Below, one piece after another: positions 33,315 to 41,897 of a stretch of DNA of 64,000 nucleotides. Location: contig CP091034.1 of the NCBI GenBank assembly GCA_039725955.1, positions 1,054,001-1,118,000 of the forward strand, given 5' to 3'. The translations under genes and the position numbers were made by a program. The notes under the pieces are model-generated. The model did no database searches. It was not told the DNA's origin and worked only from the letters and a program-made list of their open reading frames with translations. Every line of letters begins with the position of its first letter. Position 1 is the stretch's first letter. The stretch comes from Sinorhizobium sp. B11 (GTDB taxonomy: Bacteria; Pseudomonadota; Alphaproteobacteria; Rhizobiales; Rhizobiaceae).

Positions 33315-34832
33315 TCATGACCAGGTGCTGTGAGGGATCTGGAACAGATGCCTTATGCGCGTCGTCAGCGTCGTGGGATGGCTGGCTTCGGCCGACACGC
33401 CTGCACTGAAGTGATGCTTCTCGGATTCGATCCGGCGAGACAGCAGCAGACCAAGCTCTTCGGCAAGTGCCGGCCGCTCCTGCATGATCGCCGCGAGGTG
33501 ATCCTTGGCGATTTCGTAGACCACGACGGATGTCAGCGCACGGATATTGGCCGGCTCCAGCGCACCCATCAGCACGCCGCGTTCGCCGAAGAGATCACCG
33601 GGCGCGATTCTGGCGAGTTCGATCGTCTCGTTGCCTTCCTTCCGCTCGACGACGGCAACGCCGCGCCGCACGACCATCAATGATGTCAGCGACGTATCCT
33701 GCGTGGCGATCAACGCATCCTTCCTGAAGGTCAGCCGCTTCATGTCGGCCGCAAGCGATTCCTTTTCGTCTTCCGTCAGCGTCGAGAAGAGCGGAATGGC
33801 GTTGAGCAGGCGCCAGGCCGAGTTCGGATGTTTCCCGGCGTCCTCCGGCGGATCCGCAGCCGGGGGAAGCGACGACCCTGCAGGTGACGCAAGCTGCAGG
33901 CCTGACGCCTTGATGTGACGATAGACGAGATCGTAGACTTCGTTCCGGGCAGCGGTCGCCTCGCCCAGTCCGGAGACACGGAAGGAGAGCTCGAATTCGA
34001 TGGCACTGCTGTCCAGCCCGGTGACGCTGACAGTCGGGACGGGGGACTTCAGGATGGCGTTGCTGCTCAAGAGTACCGTGCGCATCGTCTCCTCGATGGT
34101 CGCCGGCGGGCTTGAAGGCACGACCCGGATTTTCAGCGAGACGCCATGGGCTTCTTCAGGGCTGGTCAGGTTCGTCAGCCGCGCCTTGGCGAGTGCGCTA
34201 TTGGGTACGATGACAAGGTCGTTTGTGCCGTTCAGGAGATGAGTGGAGCGCCAGTTCGTCTCCACCACGCGGCCCTGCACGCCGTCTTCGAGAACGATCC
34301 AGTCGCCGACGCTGTAGTGCCTGCCGAGATTGAGCGCGACGCCCGAGAATACGTCATTCAGCGTACTCTGAAGCGCAAGGCCAAGCACGATGGCGAAGAC
34401 ACCCGATGTCGCAATCAGTGTGCCGATCGGCGCGCCGAAGACGTAAGCCACGACCGACAGCCCGGCGCCGAGATAGATGATGCCGACGACGAGATCCTGC
34501 AGCAGCCGTGCCTCGCGCGGCTTGCGCTCGAAGATCAGGAAGAGCCGCACCGAACTCGCCAGTACCATTGCGCCACCGATCCACCAGACGGCCTTGGCGA
34601 CCCCGACGAAAATGCGCCGGAAAAGATCTTCGGCCTTGCCCATGTCGGACGTATAGGGGGCAATCTCGTGTTTCACGAGCAGCACGGTCAGCAGCGCGAA
34701 GAAGATGAAGTTGGCGATCAGGCGGAAGGCGGGTTCCCGTCCGAAAATGAACCGCGCCGCGGCGCTGGCCAGAACGAGAACAATAAACTGGTACAGCGGA
34801 TCTTCGAGCGTCTGCCATGACATGCAGGACAT
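33315..34832 (-). CDS. MscS-type mechanosensitive channel fused to a cyclic-nucleotide-binding-like domain
   Basis: A 505-residue inner-membrane protein with about four helices in residues 10-165, the MscS pore and beta domain (GVFAIVLGLALQSTLNDVFSGVALNLGRHYSVGDWI, about 144-179) and the LVIVPNSALAKARLTNL string. Residues about 340-460 form a cNMP-binding-like domain (PLFSTLTEDEKESLAADMKRL, VVRRGVAVVERKEGN, PGDLFGERGVLMG). In the phosphate-binding loop the usual PRSA arginine appears to be missing (EPANIRA), so nucleotide binding is uncertain. Start at ATG 34832 or 34823. Convergent with the YcgN-like gene, three bases apart. Confidence 0.88.
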   Translation of the reverse strand: MSCMSWQTLEDPLYQFIVLVLASAAARFIFGREPAFRLIANFIFFALLTVLLVKHEIAPYTSDMGKAEDLFRRIFVGVAKAVWWIGGAMVLASSVRLFLIFERKPREARLLQDLVVGIIYLGAGLSVVAYVFGAPIGTLIATSGVFAIVLGLALQSTLNDVFSGVALNLGRHYSVGDWIVLEDGVQGRVVETNWRSTHLLNGTNDLVIVPNSALAKARLTNLTSPEEAHGVSLKIRVVPSSPPATIEETMRTVLLSSNAILKSPVPTVSVTGLDSSAIEFELSFRVSGLGEATAARNEVYDLVYRHIKASGLQLASPAGSSLPPAADPPEDAGKHPNSAWRLLNAIPLFSTLTEDEKESLAADMKRLTFRKDALIATQDTSLTSLMVVRRGVAVVERKEGNETIELARIAPGDLFGERGVLMGALEPANIRALTSVVVYEIAKDHLAAIMQERPALAEELGLLLSRRIESEKHHFSAGVSAEASHPTTLTTRIRHLFQIPHSTWS

Positions 34833-34918
34833 CCTGATTGGGGGTTGGACCCTATATCACGGAAGAAGAAGTCCTGTCCTCTGACACGAATGGATAGGGT
34901 GTCGTGACCGCTGACAAC

Positions 34919-34945
34919 GCCGGCCGGGATTTTTGCCCGGCCGGC
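34919..34945. terminator. Hairpin downstream of the beta-lactamase gene
   Basis: A perfect 10-bp stem GCCGGCCGGG/CCCGGCCGGC with loop ATTTTTG lies just beyond the stop of the ampC-like gene on the minus strand. There is no T tail, so termination strength is uncertain. Confidence 0.5.
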
Positions 34946-34955
34946 CATTTGATGG

Positions 34956-36113
34956 CTATTGCGCCGCGTAGGCTTCCAGCGCCTGGACGAGCTTCAGCCC
35001 CGCTTCGGCGCGGACCGTGTTCGGATAGTTCCGGTTCGCCAGCACCGTCAGGCCGATATGCAACTTCGGCACCAGCACGACATAGGCGCCGAAACCGTTC
35101 GTCGATCCCGTCTTGTTCATCAGCACCGCCGTCTGCGGCGCAAGCGGCTTTGTCCGTTTTTTCACAGGCTGGCTTTCCAGGCTCATCTTTGCGGAATTGC
35201 CGTCGAGAAGCTGCTTTAGCGCGACGGGCCAAGCATATTGCTCCCAGACCATGTCCTGCGTGTAATAGGCCGTATCGAAATATCCCTTATGCGTTTTCTC
35301 GATCGCAGCCCTGAATTCAGGTGCAAGAGCGTCCGGCTTCAAATTGGCGTCCAGCAGATGCACCATGTCGCGGGCCGTGGTCTTGATGCCGTAGGCCTCG
35401 TCGTCGAGGACGCCAGGTCCGACGCGGATCGGCTTGTTCGCCTTGCCATAACCGAAGGCGTAGCGATCCATGGCATCAGGCGGAACCGCGATGAAGGTGC
35501 TTTTCAGACCGAGGGCGGGAAACAGCTGCCCTTCGGCGGCTTGCCGGTAGGTGCCGCCGAGACGCTGTCCGGCAATACGCCCGAGCAGGCCGATGCTGAC
35601 ATTGGAATAGGAGCGCATGGTGCCAGCCTTGTAGGCCGGCTTCCAGCTCTTCAGGTAGGTCATCAGCTCGCTATCATCCGTCACGCTGTCTGGAACCTGC
35701 AGCGGCAGGCCGCCTGATGTATGGGTGGCGAGATTGACGAGGGAGATCTTGTCGAAGGCGCTGCCCTTGAGCTCCGGCAGGTAGGTCGAAACCGGCTGAT
35801 CCAGCGATAGCAGGCCGCGCTGTTCGGCAACGGCGGCAAGCATGACATTCAAAATCTTGCTGACGGAGCCGAGTTCGAAGATCGTGTCACTGGTGACCGG
35901 CGCTTTCGTCTCGCGCGAGGCTTCCCCGCGGATATAATAGAATTCCGATCCATTGATCGTCACGCCGACGGCTAGTCCCGGAATGTCGTATTCCCTGATC
36001 ACCGGCTGAAAAACGCGATCTGCTATCTCCTGGAATGCCTTGTCCGTCATGTCTGCCGCGTGAAGCGGGCTCGCCGACAAGGCGAGGGCGATAAGGCAAT
36101 GTCTTGTGTTCAT
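34956..36113 (-). CDS. ampC: Class C (AmpC-type) beta-lactamase
   Basis: A 385-residue periplasmic serine beta-lactamase. A signal peptide is present (CLIALALSASPLHAADM). The three class C motifs are in place: S83-V-S-K86, Y169-S-N171 and K334-T-G336 in NKTGSTNGFG; the spacing and 360-residue mature length fit AmpC. The AGAGGAA ribosome site supports ATG 36113; a frame open to 36410 runs through a TetR gene and is not coding. No ampR-type LysR gene is adjacent, so it may be expressed constitutively or controlled from elsewhere. Other class C-like esterases cannot be fully excluded, but the KTG and YSN motifs favour a beta-lactamase. Confidence 0.9.
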   Translation of the reverse strand: MNTRHCLIALALSASPLHAADMTDKAFQEIADRVFQPVIREYDIPGLAVGVTINGSEFYYIRGEASRETKAPVTSDTIFELGSVSKILNVMLAAVAEQRGLLSLDQPVSTYLPELKGSAFDKISLVNLATHTSGGLPLQVPDSVTDDSELMTYLKSWKPAYKAGTMRSYSNVSIGLLGRIAGQRLGGTYRQAAEGQLFPALGLKSTFIAVPPDAMDRYAFGYGKANKPIRVGPGVLDDEAYGIKTTARDMVHLLDANLKPDALAPEFRAAIEKTHKGYFDTAYYTQDMVWEQYAWPVALKQLLDGNSAKMSLESQPVKKRTKPLAPQTAVLMNKTGSTNGFGAYVVLVPKLHIGLTVLANRNYPNTVRAEAGLKLVQALEAYAAQ

Positions 36114-36211
36114 CGGACGGTTCCTCTTTGCGCAGCCGGCGATACGGCCGACACGCCGTCGATAGCGTGGCCTTTTGCCCCTCCACAAACGATAAGAACT
36201 CGCAGGAGGCC

Positions 36212-36781
36212 CTAGTTTAATTTGGGCTTGAGAGCCGCAAGAAAGAGCCGCAGTTCCCGCTCCACGTAATCGGCAACCGCGCCATCGGACGAGAAGCCCC
36301 ACCAGAGCAGCGATCCCTGCCATTGCGAGAGCATCAGCCTGGCAATGGCCTGTGCTTGACTGTGCCCTTCGAAACGCTCGGCAAGTGCCGAGATCAGCGC
36401 GGTCCCCCACGCCCCGCCGCGGGCACGCAACACCGGGTCGCGGAAGTCTTCGCGCAGCAGAAGCAGGCCTTCCGCATAGGAGGCGGGGGTATCTCCATAG
36501 TCCTGGGAAAGGGCGGCGAGAAGCGCGATCGCTCCATCCGAGGTCTTCGGCAACGTGTCGGCAAGCCGGGCGGTTTCAGCATCCAGCCGGTCCCAGGCGT
36601 GGAGCAGGGCGGCGCGCAACATGCCGGCCTTGGTGGCGAAGCGCTGCACCAGCGTCGAACCGGAAAGGCCGCTCGCCTTCGAGACCGCCGCAAAGGTCAC
36701 CGCATCCGGTCCCTCCGACTGGATCACATCGAGAACGATCGAAAGCAGCTGTTCGTCGGAAAGCGTGCGCGGACGCGGCAT
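36212..36781 (-). CDS. TetR/AcrR family transcriptional regulator
   Basis: A 189-residue repressor. The N-terminal helix-turn-helix runs from LLSIVLDVIQSEGPDAVTFAAVSKASGLSGSTLVQRFATKAGML (about 12-54). The rest is the ligand-binding helical domain. The ATG at 36781 has AGAGGGAA upstream. It is divergent from an SDR gene, and a dyad at 36809-36830 in the 102-bp gap is a probable operator. It is likely to repress both genes. Confidence 0.88.
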   Translation of the reverse strand: MPRPRTLSDEQLLSIVLDVIQSEGPDAVTFAAVSKASGLSGSTLVQRFATKAGMLRAALLHAWDRLDAETARLADTLPKTSDGAIALLAALSQDYGDTPASYAEGLLLLREDFRDPVLRARGGAWGTALISALAERFEGHSQAQAIARLMLSQWQGSLLWWGFSSDGAVADYVERELRLFLAALKPKLN

Positions 36782-36808
36782 GAAGTTCCCTCTTGCGCTC
36801 GCCTTATT

Positions 36809-36830
36809 TATGAACGAACATTCGTTTATA
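36809..36830. promoter_or_regulatory. Probable TetR operator between the TetR and SDR genes
   Basis: A 22-bp dyad with core GAACGAACATTCGTTT; 18 of 22 positions are symmetric. Its size and position in the divergent gap fit a TetR-dimer site. Confidence 0.55.
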
Positions 36831-36883
36831 TACAAGCGAGCCGATCGATATGGCCAATTCTTTCTAGCGGGGAGGACAGCGAA

Positions 36884-37798
36884 GTGACAGTGAACTTGAA
36901 TGGAAAGGTAGCGCTCGTTGCCGGCGGAACGCGTGGTGCCGGTCGTGGTATTGCGGTGGAACTGGGCGCGGCAGGCGCGACCGTCTATGTGACCGGCCGC
37001 ACGACACGCGCGCAGCAATCCGAATATGGCCGGCCCGAGACCATCGAGGAAACAGCCGAATTGGTGAGTGCGGAGGGTGGGCGCGGCATCCCGGTGCAGG
37101 TGGACCATCTGGTGCCCGAGCAGGTCGAAGCGCTGGTTGCCCGCATCCGAGCGGAGCAGGGCAGGCTCGATATTCTCGTCAACGATATCTGGGGTGGCGA
37201 ACATCTGACGGAATGGAACAAACCGGTCTGGGAACATTCTCTCGACAAGGGCCTGCGCATGCTGCGGCTTGCAATCGACACCCATTTCATCACCGCCCAC
37301 TATGCGCTGGCGCTGATGATCGAGCAGCCGGGCGGCGTGCTGGTAGAGGTCACGGATGGCACGGCGGATTACAACGCCACCCATTATCGCCTCTGTCCCT
37401 ATTACGACCTGGTGAAAACAGGCACGAACCGCATGGCCTGGGCGCATGCCAAGGATCTGGCAGCCCATGGCGCCACTGCCGTCTCACTTTCGCCCGGTTG
37501 GATGCGTTCGGAAATGATGCTGGAAATTTATGGGGTTAAGGAAGAAAATTGGCGTGACGGTACGAAAGTCCAGCCGCATTTCGTCATATCGGAAACGCCG
37601 CGTTTCACCGGCCGAGCCGTCGCCGCACTCGCTGCCGATCCCGATCGCAACAGATGGAACGGCCAGTCGCTCTCGAGCTTCCAGCTGGCCGATGCCTATG
37701 GTTTCACCGATCTCGACGGCACCCGGCCGGATTGCTGGCGGTATCTCGCCGAAGTGCAGGAGCCTGGCAAGCCGGCAGATGACGCTGGCTATCGCTGA
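36884..37798 (+). CDS. Short-chain dehydrogenase/reductase
   Basis: A 304-residue SDR with the cofactor motif AGGTRGAGRG (glycines 14, 18 and 20) and RTTRAQQSEYGRPETIE after the second strand, which suggests NADP preference by its arginines. The catalytic tyrosine and lysine are in YDLVKTGTNRMAWAHA. It is not closely related to the three AraC-linked SDRs of this window. GTG at 36884 follows GGGGAGGACAGC; a GTG six bases later is also possible. Probably repressed by the divergent TetR protein. Substrate unknown. Confidence 0.85.
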   Translation: MTVNLNGKVALVAGGTRGAGRGIAVELGAAGATVYVTGRTTRAQQSEYGRPETIEETAELVSAEGGRGIPVQVDHLVPEQVEALVARIRAEQGRLDILVNDIWGGEHLTEWNKPVWEHSLDKGLRMLRLAIDTHFITAHYALALMIEQPGGVLVEVTDGTADYNATHYRLCPYYDLVKTGTNRMAWAHAKDLAAHGATAVSLSPGWMRSEMMLEIYGVKEENWRDGTKVQPHFVISETPRFTGRAVAALAADPDRNRWNGQSLSSFQLADAYGFTDLDGTRPDCWRYLAEVQEPGKPADDAGYR

Positions 37799-37876
37799 TC
37801 CGATGGACTGCGGCCCTGGGCATTGATCGGCCGGCGAATCTGCTAGTCTGCTCCCTGAAAGGGAGCTCGCACGACT

Positions 37877-38680
37877 TTGCGTATCATTTCACTGAATGCC
37901 TGGGGCGGCAGCATCCACGCGTCGCTGATCGACTATCTCGCGCATGCGGAGGCCGATGTCTTTTGCCTGCAGGAGGTGGTCCGCTCGGCGCCCGATACGC
38001 CGGAATGGCTGGAATATCGCGACGGCGGCACTCGGTTGGCCCAGCGCGCCCGTCTCTATGACGAAATCGCTGCCGTTCTTCCCGATCACGACGGTTATTT
38101 CATCCCGTTTGCGCGCGGCGACCTCTTTCACGGCGAGACCCTGTTCCCGTCCGAATTCGGGATCGCCACCTTTGTCCGCAGATCCTATCCTGTCATCGCG
38201 CAGGCGGCGGATTTCATCCATGGCCGTTTCTCGCCGGATGGCTGGGGCGAGCATCCGCGCTCGCGCAATGCCCATTGCATCCGCCTGTTCGATTATGCCG
38301 GCGGCTTTTCCGTCACCATCGCCCAGCTTCACGGCCTGCGCGATCCCGCCGGCAAGGGCGACATCCCGGCACGTCATGCCCAGGCGGATGCACTCGTCGA
38401 GCTGATCGAACGCGTCTGGCCGGGTGACGAACGCCTCGTCGTTTGCGGCGATTTCAATGTGCTGCCTGACAGCATAAGTTTCGAAAAGCTCGGCCGCCTC
38501 GGCCTCAACGATCTCGTCACCAGCAGGGGTTTTACCGATACCCGCACCTCGCTCTATCCGAAGGAAGGGCGCTTTGCCGATTATATGCTGGTGACGCCAG
38601 AGGTCGTGGTGGAGCGCTTCGAGGTCGTCGAACAGCCCGAAGTTTCCGATCACCGGGCGCTTTTGATCGAGCTTGCCTGA
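37877..38680 (+). CDS. Endonuclease/exonuclease/phosphatase (EEP) family protein
   Basis: A 267-residue metal-dependent phosphoesterase of the EEP fold. Landmarks are LNAWGG (Asn for metal or phosphate binding), LQEVVR (metal-binding Glu), QLHGLRD, CGDFNVLPDS (Asp/Asn) and SDHRALLIEL (the general-base His). No signal peptide is seen. The start is read as TTG at 37877, since no ATG gives the conserved opening RIISLNAWGG; GGGAG lies 12 bases upstream. Could act on nucleic acid, phosphoinositide-like or other phosphodiesters. Confidence 0.85.
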   Translation: MRIISLNAWGGSIHASLIDYLAHAEADVFCLQEVVRSAPDTPEWLEYRDGGTRLAQRARLYDEIAAVLPDHDGYFIPFARGDLFHGETLFPSEFGIATFVRRSYPVIAQAADFIHGRFSPDGWGEHPRSRNAHCIRLFDYAGGFSVTIAQLHGLRDPAGKGDIPARHAQADALVELIERVWPGDERLVVCGDFNVLPDSISFEKLGRLGLNDLVTSRGFTDTRTSLYPKEGRFADYMLVTPEVVVERFEVVEQPEVSDHRALLIELA

Positions 38681-38683
38681 GCA

Positions 38684-38718
38684 ATTCCGAAGGCGAGAAG
38701 CGGTTTTGCGTCCGGAAT
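38684..38718. repeat. Short rhizobial dyad between convergent genes
   Basis: ATTCCG (38684-38689) and CGGAAT (38713-38718) flank a stretch with AGCGGTTTTGCGTCC. The preceding GAGCAATTCCG and the GCGGTTTT core recur at 20100-20130, and the core also at 14295. It lies between the EEP and otnC stop codons. Confidence 0.5.
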
Positions 38719-38728
38719 GGCGCAGGAA

Positions 38729-39364
38729 TTAGCGCAGCTTGAAATGCCGGTTGAGGTCGGCGATCTGCTCCTCGTTCAGCTGCCGCACCTTCATGCCGCG
38801 CGTGATGATCGAAAGCTTCGCCGCCTCTTCCAGCTCTTCGATGGCGAAGACGGCAGAGTCGAGCGTGGCGGCCGAAACAATGGGCCCGTGATTTTCCAGG
38901 AGCACGGCGCTGTGTTCGCCCGCAATCTCGGCAATCAGCGGCTTCACGTCTGTTGAGCCCGGCCGCGTATAGGGCACGACCGGCACTTTGCCGACGCGCA
39001 TGACCACATAGGGCGTCAGCGGCGGGATGGCGTCCTTTGCATCGGTATCCGCAAGGCAGGAAAGGGCAGTCGCATAGGTGGAGTGCAGGTGCACCACGGC
39101 GCCTGTTTGCGGCCGCTTTTCATAGAAGGAGAAATGCAGCGGCAGTTCCTTGGTCGGCGCATCGCCCGACAGATGCCTGCCGTCGCTATCAAGCTTCGAC
39201 AGCCGCTCGGGATCGAGGAAGCCGAGGCAGGAATTGGTCGGCGTCGCGATATAGCCTTCTGCGGTGCGCACGGAAATATTGCCGGAAGAGCCGGCCGTAA
39301 GCCCCCGGTCGAAAAGCGATTTTCCCCAGCGTACGATGGCTTCACGCAGTAGGGTCTCACTCAT
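38729..39364 (-). CDS. otnC: 3-oxo-tetronate 4-phosphate decarboxylase (class II aldolase family)
   Basis: A 211-residue class II aldolase/adducin-fold enzyme. Known family role: decarboxylates 3-oxo-tetronate 4-phosphate to dihydroxyacetone phosphate in D-erythronate/L-threonate catabolism. The substrate loop GLTAGSSGNISVR, the metal ligands in VVHLHSTYATALS (HxH) and later ENHGPIV are intact. The ATG at 39364 overlaps the end of otnK, so the genes are coupled; ATG at 39373 with AGGA five bases upstream is an alternative start. Linkage to otnK makes this assignment stronger than for a generic L-fuculose-phosphate aldolase. Confidence 0.88.
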   Translation of the reverse strand: MSETLLREAIVRWGKSLFDRGLTAGSSGNISVRTAEGYIATPTNSCLGFLDPERLSKLDSDGRHLSGDAPTKELPLHFSFYEKRPQTGAVVHLHSTYATALSCLADTDAKDAIPPLTPYVVMRVGKVPVVPYTRPGSTDVKPLIAEIAGEHSAVLLENHGPIVSAATLDSAVFAIEELEEAAKLSIITRGMKVRQLNEEQIADLNRHFKLR

Positions 39365-40619
39365 GGCCTGCAATCCTGTCCAATGCCTTGGCGAAAAAGT
39401 CGGGCGCGCCGAAATTGCCGCTCTTCAGCGCCAGTCCGATCGGCTGCATCGGGTGGCCGCGTTCCGACACCAGCACCGGCACGCCGGGATCGATCTCGGC
39501 GCCGATGATCATATGCCTGAGGCCGAGCGCCTCGACCACCGCGCCTGAGGTTTCGCCGCCGCCGACGACGATCAGCTGCGTGCCGGAATCGGCAAGCCGT
39601 TTGGCAAGGCCGCCGAAGAAATCCTCAAGAATCTTCGCCGATTCCTCGCGGCCGAAGCGCTGCTGCACGAAACTCACGACTTCAGGCGAGGAGGTGGAAT
39701 AAACGATCGGATTGTCGGCCGCATTGGAGGCAACCCAGTGGGCGGCATGCTCCACCGACATGGTGCCGCGCACGATCGCTGCCGGATCGATCGAAAGGCC
39801 TGGATGGTTCTGGAGATGGCAGGCGACCTGGTTCTGAGAGGCGAGCGAACAGGAGCCGCAAAGGATGACACCAGGCCCGCTGACGACAGGCACTTCGGCC
39901 GGGGCACCGGAGAGCTTGCCGCGCCTGGCGAAATTGCGCGCCAGCCCCTGGGCCAGTGCCGACCCGCCGGTTACGAGTTCATGATCGGCGACGGCTTCGC
40001 CGATAGTCAGCAGATCGGCATCCTCGATCGCATCGACGACGACGAGACGATTGCCATCGGTCAGCTCATCGCGCAGCCGGCGGCGGATGGCTTCCGAACC
40101 CTGGCGCACCGTATCGAGCGTGATGCCGCCGACACCGCCGCGCGTCTGCAGCCGCAGCCAGCGGCGAATATCCGGATCGGTCATCGGCGTCAGCGGATGG
40201 TTCTCCATGCCGGATTCGCTGAGCAGCTTGTCCTTGACGAAGAGGTGACCCATGAAGACCCGTCGGCCGGTTGCCGGAAAGGCCGGGCAGACGACGGTGA
40301 CATTGGCGCCGGTCAGTCGCTGCAAAGCTTCGGCCACCGGGCCGATATTGCCTTCAGGCGTGGAATCGAAGGTCGAGCAATATTTGAAGAAAATCTGCTC
40401 ACAGCCCTGATCCAGCAACCAGCGTGCCGCATCCATCGATTGCCACACCGCTTCCTCGGCCGGTATCGAGCGCGTCTTCAGCGCCACTACACCTGCTTCG
40501 CAATTGACCTTGCCGCGGCCGGGGCCGACGAACTGCATCGTCGACATGCCGCCGCGGGCAAGGGTGTTGGCTAGATCGCTGGCGCCGGTAAAATCGTCGG
40601 CAATGGCTCCAAGCAGCAT
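39357..40619 (-). CDS. otnK: 3-oxo-tetronate kinase (DUF1537 family)
   Basis: A 420-residue four-carbon acid sugar kinase (DUF1537), phosphorylating 3-oxo-tetronate at O4 with ATP. The N-terminal substrate domain opens IADDFTGASDLANTLARGGM and has KYCSTFDSTPEGNIGPVAEAL; the C-terminal nucleotide domain has GSALAQGLAR and IVVGGGETSGAVVEALG, both typical. It starts three bases after the stop of a broken denD-like gene and overlaps otnC, so the ancestral operon was denD-otnK-otnC. No otnI isomerase or transporter is in the window. Confidence 0.9.
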   Translation of the reverse strand: MLLGAIADDFTGASDLANTLARGGMSTMQFVGPGRGKVNCEAGVVALKTRSIPAEEAVWQSMDAARWLLDQGCEQIFFKYCSTFDSTPEGNIGPVAEALQRLTGANVTVVCPAFPATGRRVFMGHLFVKDKLLSESGMENHPLTPMTDPDIRRWLRLQTRGGVGGITLDTVRQGSEAIRRRLRDELTDGNRLVVVDAIEDADLLTIGEAVADHELVTGGSALAQGLARNFARRGKLSGAPAEVPVVSGPGVILCGSCSLASQNQVACHLQNHPGLSIDPAAIVRGTMSVEHAAHWVASNAADNPIVYSTSSPEVVSFVQQRFGREESAKILEDFFGGLAKRLADSGTQLIVVGGGETSGAVVEALGLRHMIIGAEIDPGVPVLVSERGHPMQPIGLALKSGNFGAPDFFAKALDRIAGHE

Positions 40620-40620
40620 G

Positions 40621-40762
40621 TCAGGTGCGCTCCGGTAGACTATTGTTCAATTCGTCCTCGATATGGACGCGGATGGTGTCATCAAGGGATGTCCCGGCTG
40701 TGAAACCGGGCAAAAGGGTGCGGCTGGCATCGAAACTCTGCGCCGATCACAAGGATTTTCAT
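40621..40762 (-). pseudogene. Remnant of a D-erythronate dehydrogenase-like gene (denD) with internal deletion
   Basis: Behind a GGAGG site the ATG at 40762 reads MKILVIGAE, the start of an NAD-dependent epimerase-type Rossmann protein, then breaks frame. In another frame the rest reads SFDASRTLLPGFTAG and SLDDTIRVHIEDEL up to TGA at 40621-40623, which matches the C-terminus of DenD-type dehydrogenases as I remember it (F-D-x-x-R, then I-R-x-[YH]-I-E-D-E-L). About 270 codons between the two ends are absent. The remnant still abuts otnK with a one-base gap, as an intact denD would. Family matching here is from memory. Confidence 0.65.
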
Positions 40763-40931
40763 TTGAAACGGTCCTCCGACCGATGAAGTGAACGCAAACC
40801 AGAACGCGTTGTCGCCTGAGTCGGCAGACATAGTGCGTTTCCAGTTAAGACCAGCCGGGCACGGCTGTCACGCAATTTCGGGCAGAGGGCGCACCTTGCT
40901 TCGAGAGCGGTTTCGCGGCAACAAGCAGGGC

Positions 40932-41897
40932 ATGAGCATTCCGACAGACTATCCGTTCGACTTCGACCCCACCTACGGGATGACGCTTGCCGATCTGCAG
41001 GCCATCCGCCCGCCGGAGGCGCCTGAGGGGTTCGATGCCTTCTGGCAGAAGCGTTATGCGAAGGCGCTGGCGGTCAAGCCCGGGCCACGCCTGAGCCCGA
41101 GCAAGGATACCCATCCGGATTGGCAAGTGCGCGATATCGTCTACACCTCCACTGATGATATCAGCATCGGCGGCTGGCTGCTCACGCCCCGCAAGGGCGA
41201 AGTCAGGCGCGCCCTCGTCGTCGGCCACGGCTATGGCGGGCGCGACCAGCCGGAATTCGATATTCCGGTTGAGGAAACCGCAATCCTCTTTCCCTGTTTT
41301 CGCGGCATGTCGCGCAGCGCCCATCCGCCGATTTCGCCCGACGCCCCCGGGCATGTGCTGCATGACATCGATGATCCCGACCATTACGTGATCGGCGGCT
41401 GCGTCGAGGATCTGTGGGTAGCGGTATCGGCACTGCTCTCCCTTTATCCCTCACTCGACGGTCACATCGGCTATAGCGGGATCAGCTTCGGCGGCGGTAT
41501 CGGCGCGCTCGCCATTCCCTTCGACAGCAGGATCGAGCGCGGCCATCTGACGGTGCCGACCTTCGGAAACCGCAAGCTCTGGCTGACATTGCCGACGGTA
41601 GGCAGCGCCCACTCGGTGCAGGAATACGCAAAGACCCACTCGTGTGTTTTGGAAAAGCTGCGCCTTTTCGATGCCGCAACGGCTGCGACCCGCATCTGCA
41701 TACCGATGCTGGCCGCCGTGGCTCTCTTCGATCCAGCCGTCGCGCCGCCATGTCAGTTCGCGGTCGCAAACGCTTTGCCGAGATCAAAATTTAACGAAAT
41801 CTTCATCCTGGATGCCGGGCATTTCGACTATGCTGATAGTGCAGTGCAGCAAACTGCGCTGCGCGAGCGAGTCGGGCGGTTTTTCAGGGGTCTATGA
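40932..41897 (+). CDS. Acetylxylan esterase/cephalosporin-C deacetylase-like hydrolase
   Basis: A 321-residue alpha/beta hydrolase. The N-terminal DFDPTYGMTLADLQAIRPPEAPEGFDAFW fits the AXE1 family, and the nucleophile elbow is GYSGISFGGG with the serine in G-I-S-F-G. A late DAGHFDY provides the histidine. It likely removes acetyl groups from sugars or related esters in the cytoplasm, since no signal peptide is visible. The ATG at 40932 is chosen because the extension to 40788 shows no homology. It overlaps the next esterase gene by four bases (ATGA). Confidence 0.82.
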   Translation: MSIPTDYPFDFDPTYGMTLADLQAIRPPEAPEGFDAFWQKRYAKALAVKPGPRLSPSKDTHPDWQVRDIVYTSTDDISIGGWLLTPRKGEVRRALVVGHGYGGRDQPEFDIPVEETAILFPCFRGMSRSAHPPISPDAPGHVLHDIDDPDHYVIGGCVEDLWVAVSALLSLYPSLDGHIGYSGISFGGGIGALAIPFDSRIERGHLTVPTFGNRKLWLTLPTVGSAHSVQEYAKTHSCVLEKLRLFDAATAATRICIPMLAAVALFDPAVAPPCQFAVANALPRSKFNEIFILDAGHFDYADSAVQQTALRERVGRFFRGL

